64,000 nt of DNA from Rhodococcus sp. AW25M09 (GTDB lineage: Bacteria > Actinomycetota > Actinomycetes > Mycobacteriales > Mycobacteriaceae). The notes beneath the pieces are model-generated. The model had not been told where the DNA came from, ran no database searches, and saw nothing but the letters and a program-made list of their open reading frames with translations. Made by a program: the position numbers and the translations under genes. Shown one piece after another: positions 60,397 to 64,000 of this stretch (its first letter is position 1; every line of letters begins with the position of its first letter). The DNA lies in NCBI RefSeq assembly GCF_000333955.1, contig NZ_CAPS01000059.1, positions 1 to 64,000 of the forward strand, written 5' to 3'.

Positions 60397-61464
60397 CTAC
60401 TTGGGCAGCCCCATCTTGTACTGCAATGCGTATGCGAGCTTGCCGGGCTTGTCGTCCGACAACGGCGTCGAGAGCTTTCCGAATTCGCCCTTGGTGGATG
60501 CCTTGCCGTCGTTCCACGCGTCCAGTGCGCCGAGTTCGGCTGCGGTTCGGCCACTCTCGATCACAGCGTCTTTCGGGGCCGCGACCTGGGCGCGCGAGAC
60601 GGACTCGACGGTGCTCAGGTAGCTCGCCATGTTGTTGCTGTCCCATCCACTGATGTCGACTGCGCCCGAGTCGCGAACCCAAGCACCCCAGTAGAACTCC
60701 TGGAAGGCAATCGATCCGGGGGCGAAGCCGATATCGCGGGCGAAGTACGTCAGGCTGCGGTACTTGTCGTTCTGGAACTTGGCGAGGCCGACTCCTGCGG
60801 GCAGCTGTTCGACCGGAACCTCGTTGCCGTCGACATCGTAGTTCCACACCCACTTCTCGGCCTGCATCCGTGCCCAGAAGTCAGCGGCGCTCAGATCGCT
60901 GAGGTTCGCGACCACCCGCAGACGGAGATGCAGATTCGGTCCGCCGTCCGGCATTTCGTAGAACGAGGTCAGTGTGTGGTGCCCGTCGGTCAGGTACGGG
61001 ACGCCGCCCGGCCCGATGACGACGGTCTTCATGGGCGCGATGGTGTCGGGCGTTTCCTGGCCGACGGGAACAGTGCAGGTGAACGACGACGGATTGTCGA
61101 GTCGCGCGTCGGGCAACGCCGACGCGGCCTCTTCCTGGCCGTTGGCCTCGCACCAGTCGTCGAACTTCTTGTTGATCTCGTCTTTGCCGAGCGTGTATCG
61201 ACCGAGTTTGTAGTAGACCTCGTCGTACCCGAGTGACGGTTGCGTCGCACGCACCTCGCCGATCGGGAGGTCGAGAAGCTCACCGGCTTCGGCGCACTGG
61301 TAACCGAGACCCGTGGACGATCCGGAGGGGAGCAGGTCTGCGACCTGGCACAGCGGCGACGCAGTCCGTGCCGGAGCGGCCGTAGCAACGCCGCCGATCG
61401 ATGCGGACGCGACCGTGATCAATGCAAGCGTGCCCAGCAGGGCTGCTCTTCCAAGCGTGCGCAT
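60397..61464 (-). CDS. Secreted ParB-like nuclease-fold protein
   Basis: A 355-residue protein with a signal peptide (GTLALITVASASIGGVATAA, mature near PARTAS). The mature part carries a ParB/Srx-like N-terminal fold: LPIGEVRATQPSLGYDEV, a KVVxxIG-like strand (MKTVVIGPGGVPYLTDGHHT, in which DGHH is the conserved loop) and ALQYKMGLPK at the end. Relatives in other bacteria are secreted ParB-like putative nucleases of unknown target. The start ATG at 61464 is preferred; an upstream open frame to 62085 overlaps the antitoxin antisense. Four Cys residues could form disulphides. Confidence 0.8.
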   Translation of the reverse strand: MRTLGRAALLGTLALITVASASIGGVATAAPARTASPLCQVADLLPSGSSTGLGYQCAEAGELLDLPIGEVRATQPSLGYDEVYYKLGRYTLGKDEINKKFDDWCEANGQEEAASALPDARLDNPSSFTCTVPVGQETPDTIAPMKTVVIGPGGVPYLTDGHHTLTSFYEMPDGGPNLHLRLRVVANLSDLSAADFWARMQAEKWVWNYDVDGNEVPVEQLPAGVGLAKFQNDKYRSLTYFARDIGFAPGSIAFQEFYWGAWVRDSGAVDISGWDSNNMASYLSTVESVSRAQVAAPKDAVIESGRTAAELGALDAWNDGKASTKGEFGKLSTPLSDDKPGKLAYALQYKMGLPK

Positions 61465-61674
61465 TCGTGAAACTCCTATGAGTTCGAGAAGTGAAGTGTC
61501 CCGAGAATGTCGCACTTCGGTCACCGGTCGATGTCGCGGAATCAACGCAGAGGCGATCGTGAGGTGAACGCGTCCCCTCGTGGGTGCTGTCGGTCCCGCT
61601 CGCGGCGACACTGCCATCGAATGGCATCTCCGCATCTGAGATAGACACTTCCTGCCGGCCGGCCCGCGCTGAAA

Positions 61675-61719
61675 GTTGACATGGTTGACACGATCGGGAC
61701 GGCGGGGGATGATCGGGGC
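61675..61719 (+). promoter_or_regulatory. Leaderless promoter of the toxin-antitoxin operon with direct repeat
   Basis: TTGACA (61685-61690), a 17-bp spacer and GATGAT (61708-61713) form a promoter. GATGAT ends 6 bases before the ATG at 61720, so the message should be leaderless. GTTGACA occurs twice (61675-61681 and 61684-61690), 9 bp apart, and could be half-sites for autoregulation. Confidence 0.5.
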
Positions 61720-62223
61720 ATGTCCACTGCCGAAAAGGACTTCGAGGTCATGGCGCACCGGCTGGTCGAGGCCAGTGGCGCGCCGGATGAACGTGATCTG
61801 GCGTACGCGAGGGCGGGTCTCGATGGCATCGTGAACGGTTTGAAGGCGCGTCGTGCGTGGAGCGAGCATGTGGGTGACATCTTGACTCCGAGTGAGGCTC
61901 TCGCTGTAGCGGGTTGGACTCGCGCCGCATTGAGTAAGGCTGTGCGCGAGCACCGTGTTCTGCGATTGACAGGTGGTAACGGCAAGTACGGGTATGCCGC
62001 GGCCGGGTTCACCGATGTTCGTCCCGCGAAGCCGATTCTCGGGATCCAGCAGGTGCTGCGAGTGTGGGCGGACGTCGATCCGCAAGGATGGTCGACGGTT
62101 GCGTGGTTGGCGGCCGAGCAGCCCGAGTTGGGTGGTCGTACACCTCGTCGTGCTCTTCTCGATGGTGATGTGCCGGTCGTAGCTCGCGCGGCTCGGGCTG
62201 CTGCCAGTCGGCTAGCGGCGTGA
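61720..62223 (+). CDS. Antitoxin of Xre/MbcA/ParS type
   Basis: A 167-residue antitoxin partner of RES-domain toxins. The N-terminal half is helical (AYARAGLDGIVNGLKARRAW) with an HTH-like part, ILTPSEALAVAGWTRAALSKA. The C-terminal half shows the toxin-binding domain: GIQQVLRVWADVDPQGWSTVAWLAAEQPELGGRTPRRALLDGD is split here by position, residues about 118-160, with the G-R-T-P-R-R-A-L core. The start ATG at 61720 is supported by a leaderless promoter; the ATG at 61681 lies in that promoter. It overlaps the toxin gene by GTGA. Confidence 0.85.
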   Translation: MSTAEKDFEVMAHRLVEASGAPDERDLAYARAGLDGIVNGLKARRAWSEHVGDILTPSEALAVAGWTRAALSKAVREHRVLRLTGGNGKYGYAAAGFTDVRPAKPILGIQQVLRVWADVDPQGWSTVAWLAAEQPELGGRTPRRALLDGDVPVVARAARAAASRLAA

Positions 62224-62849
62224 GTGCCGAACGCTCTGTCGTTCATCTGTCCGAGCCCAAGCCCGCCAGCGAATTAGCGGGGCGGTTTCCGTCGTACACG
62301 TACCCGGCCGGGACCGATTTCTTTCGGTCGCATCGAGCCAGTCTGGGAACGTGGTGGTACTCGTCGAGCGGTGGCGGCAGGTTCGACCTCGAAGAGCCCG
62401 ACGGGACGTGCTATCTGGCAGAAGGCGAAGTGGTCACGCTTCTGGAGATTTTCGGCGGTCAACTCGTCGTGCCGAGGTACGAGGTCGATGCGCGTGCCGC
62501 GTCGACGATCACGTTGGGCTCCGATGTCACGCTCGCCGATCTGACTGCAAACACGGGTGTTGCGTTCGGGGTGACGGCGGAGATCTTTTCGACCGCTGAT
62601 TATTCGTTGACGCAGCGGTGGGCGGCCGCGTTACGGGCAGCGGGGTTCGAGGGTCTGCGGTATTGGGCGCGTCACGAGCTCGAACGTGCTGGTCGGTGCA
62701 TCGCCCTGTTCGGTGAAGCAGGTGTGGTCGGTGAGCGGCATCGTCATGCTGTGAAGGTCACGACTGGACTTTCTGAGCGTGCGGATCTGATGGAGCGGTG
62801 GCGTGAAGAAACAGGTGTCACGATCCTGGATGTTCCGGATCTGCTGTAG
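62220..62849 (+). CDS. RES-domain toxin (MbcT/ParT-like)
   Basis: A 209-residue RES-domain protein. Family toxins act on NAD+ (as phosphorylase or hydrolase) or as ADP-ribosyltransferases, arresting growth. The Arg is in DFFRSHRASLGTWWYS (residues 33-48), the Glu at about 68 in TCYLAEGEVV, and the Ser likely in TADYSLTQRW. The start GTG at 62220 overlaps the antitoxin stop, the usual coupling. The pair is a type II toxin-antitoxin module. The 3' end is 3 bp from the convergent acetyltransferase stop. Confidence 0.88.
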   Translation: MSAERSVVHLSEPKPASELAGRFPSYTYPAGTDFFRSHRASLGTWWYSSSGGGRFDLEEPDGTCYLAEGEVVTLLEIFGGQLVVPRYEVDARAASTITLGSDVTLADLTANTGVAFGVTAEIFSTADYSLTQRWAAALRAAGFEGLRYWARHELERAGRCIALFGEAGVVGERHRHAVKVTTGLSERADLMERWREETGVTILDVPDLL

Positions 62850-62852
62850 CGG

Positions 62853-63383
62853 TCAGCGATCCTCGCGCAGCATCGCGAATACGAGGGTGTCGGTCCACTC
62901 GCCCTTGCACCACCAGTTCTGGCGGAAGTGCGCTTCCTGACGCATCCCGACGCGCGCGGCCAGACGGGCGGATGCATCGTTGCGTCCGTCCGCCTGTGCG
63001 CTGACGCGGTGGATCTGAGGTAGCGAGAACACGTGCTCTATCAACGCTTTCACCGCTTCGGTGGCGTACCCGCGACCGGTCACGGTGGGGGAGAACGTCC
63101 AGCCCAATTCGACCAGGGCCGGCGAACCGTCGACCAACCATGCCTCGACGTTGCCCACCACAGCTCCCTCGTGCTCGACGACCATCGCGAGCGCCTGGGT
63201 GTGCAACCCGCTTCGCTTGATCCGTTTGCCCACCGCAGCAACGGCATCGGCGTGGGTCCACGCCTCGTGTAGGAGATAGCGGCAGACTTCGGGATCGCTG
63301 TAGTACGCGAGAATCTTGTCTGTGTCGGAGGGCTCGTACAGGCGAAGGGTCAGGCGCTCGGTGTGGATGGGCTGGACTGTCAT
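62853..63383 (-). CDS. GNAT acetyltransferase, RimJ-like
   Basis: A 176-residue N-acetyltransferase of the RimJ/RimL type. TERLTLRLYEPSDTDKILAY is the N-terminal strand-helix, ELGWTFSPTVTGRGYATEA holds the acetyl-CoA-binding GRGYAT loop, and VSAQADGRNDASARLAARVGMRQEA is the C-terminal helix split by a turn. The acceptor is unknown: ribosomal proteins, aminoglycosides and small amines are all possible. The start is the ATG at 63383 (MTVQPIHT). The 264 bp up to the next gene shows no gene. Confidence 0.9.
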   Translation of the reverse strand: MTVQPIHTERLTLRLYEPSDTDKILAYYSDPEVCRYLLHEAWTHADAVAAVGKRIKRSGLHTQALAMVVEHEGAVVGNVEAWLVDGSPALVELGWTFSPTVTGRGYATEAVKALIEHVFSLPQIHRVSAQADGRNDASARLAARVGMRQEAHFRQNWWCKGEWTDTLVFAMLREDR

Positions 63384-63647
63384 GAGAGCAATCCTGGCAC
63401 GACGTGGATTCGCGCTGATTCGAAACCTGCCCTCAGACACACTGAATCACCGATCGCGGTGAGACGAACCTACTCGTGTCCACCGGAAGGCGAGCACCAC
63501 GGTCGTCACGTCGCTCCTGCAGGACCCGTGGAAACGACTGCAGCGACGCTACCCACGGCGGCCCAACGGCCGGTAACGAAGAGTGCGCCAACGCAGAAAA
63601 GGCCCTTGCTCTCGAAAGCCGTTGAGGTGATTCGGACTTTCCTACCC

Positions 63648-64000
63648 TCAGGATGCCGTCGGCGTTGAGCTTGGCGCGAGAACGATATCGAATTCGACTC
63701 TCGACCAGGTGTTCTCGCCTAGATCGCGGCCATCGGGCGTGCGCGTTCGTGCAGGTTGCTCGACGAAGTCCTTGATCAGCGAGTCCTTGACGCCGAATAC
63801 CGAATCGCGATCGAGCAGTTCGTCACCGCGCACGAAGATGTGGGTGATCAGTGTCCGTTTGCCCTCGGCGGTGACCATGAAGTGCAGGTGCGATGCCCGC
63901 ATCGGCGAGCGTCCGGCGGCGTCGAGCATCCGTCCGACGGGTCCGTCGAACGGTATCGGGTACGGAGTCGGGGTGAGGCCCCAGAATGCGAATTTCCCAT
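63648..64000 (-). CDS. Intradiol ring-cleavage dioxygenase, 3' part only
   Basis: The C-terminal 117 codons of an intradiol dioxygenase; the gene continues past the window edge. The iron-binding and substrate regions are clear: [13 protein letters not shown] holds the Tyr ligand region, and [12 protein letters not shown] the two His ligands. [23 protein letters not shown] is the segment typical of hydroxyquinol 1,2-dioxygenases, the enzymes that open 1,2,4-trihydroxybenzene. Catechol dioxygenase is the alternative. The end (APSSTPTAS) is short and polar. Confidence 0.85.
   Translation of the reverse strand, partial: GKFAFWGLTPTPYPIPFDGPVGRMLDAAGRSPMRASHLHFMVTAEGKRTLITHIFVRGDELLDRDSVFGVKDSLIKDFVEQPARTRTPDGRDLGENTWSRVEFDIVLAPSSTPTAS

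Noticed and set aside
61465-62085. Extension of the secreted ParB-like protein
   Set aside because: It would bury the signal peptide and is antisense to the antitoxin.

Overview
The window is high-GC actinobacterial chromosome, most likely Rhodococcus or a close relative in the Mycobacteriales. The evidence is GTG starts, many ATGA/GTGA overlaps, leaderless promoters, type VII secretion (T7SS) substrates, a 13E12/DUF222-HNH protein, monomeric isocitrate dehydrogenase, an LpqN-like protein, a DinB2-type polymerase and an HspR-type (HAIR) operator. I see no rRNA, tRNA, CRISPR array, insertion sequence or prophage. Gene density is that of ordinary chromosome, with accessory cassettes set between housekeeping genes.

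Layout. 1-286 holds two copies of a 135-bp-period repeat. 287-8914 carries single genes: a DUF2071 protein, a SIMPL protein, a 2OG-Fe(II) oxygenase, DoxX, DinB2, TerD, a frameshifted pyruvate dehydrogenase (poxB) and an MFS exporter. 9069-11828 is a four-gene operon of T7SS character. 11830-15143 has an orphan siderophore/cobalamin-type binding lipoprotein and a UvrA-like (DrrC-type) ATPase. 15315-24420 has lipoproteins, FadD, an HNH protein, peptide deformylase and small secreted or membrane proteins. 24741-32384 is an oligopeptide-type ABC importer followed by a predicted exported acetamidase/formamidase. 32526-39317 is a polyol/sugar catabolic locus: dehydrogenase, SDR, ribose-type ABC importer and a divergent SorC-family regulator with three operator-like repeats. 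39327-43768 is TetR/P450, a monoacylglycerol-lipase-like hydrolase and succinate-semialdehyde dehydrogenase. 44471-49414 is a ClpC/ClpB-like ATPase behind a HAIR site, then icd. 49503-53131 has a class III cyclase, a GlxA/AraC regulator, an isochorismatase and a prolyl aminopeptidase. 53289-57802 is a PucR-type regulator divergent from an ALDH-SDR operon, then a nitroreductase. 57903-60218 is a second T7SS-type cassette, on the minus strand. 60397-64000 holds a secreted ParB-like-fold protein, an Xre/RES toxin-antitoxin pair, a GNAT acetyltransferase and the 3' part of an intradiol dioxygenase.

Best candidate for an under-described system: the two cassettes at 9069-11828 and 57903-60218. Each pairs a small EspC-like protein bearing YxxxD/E with a large WXG-like protein that ends in a hydrophobic Gly/Ala-rich segment. 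A multi-pass membrane protein follows, and all genes overlap by 1-4 bp. The layout suggests secreted (possibly membrane-active) effectors with cognate membrane partners or immunity proteins; this is inference. Other notable points are an isoleucine steric gate in DinB2, a 22-bp divergent leaderless promoter pair at 19957-19978, the HAIR operator before the Clp ATPase, and a translationally coupled 57-residue ORF heading the polyol operon.
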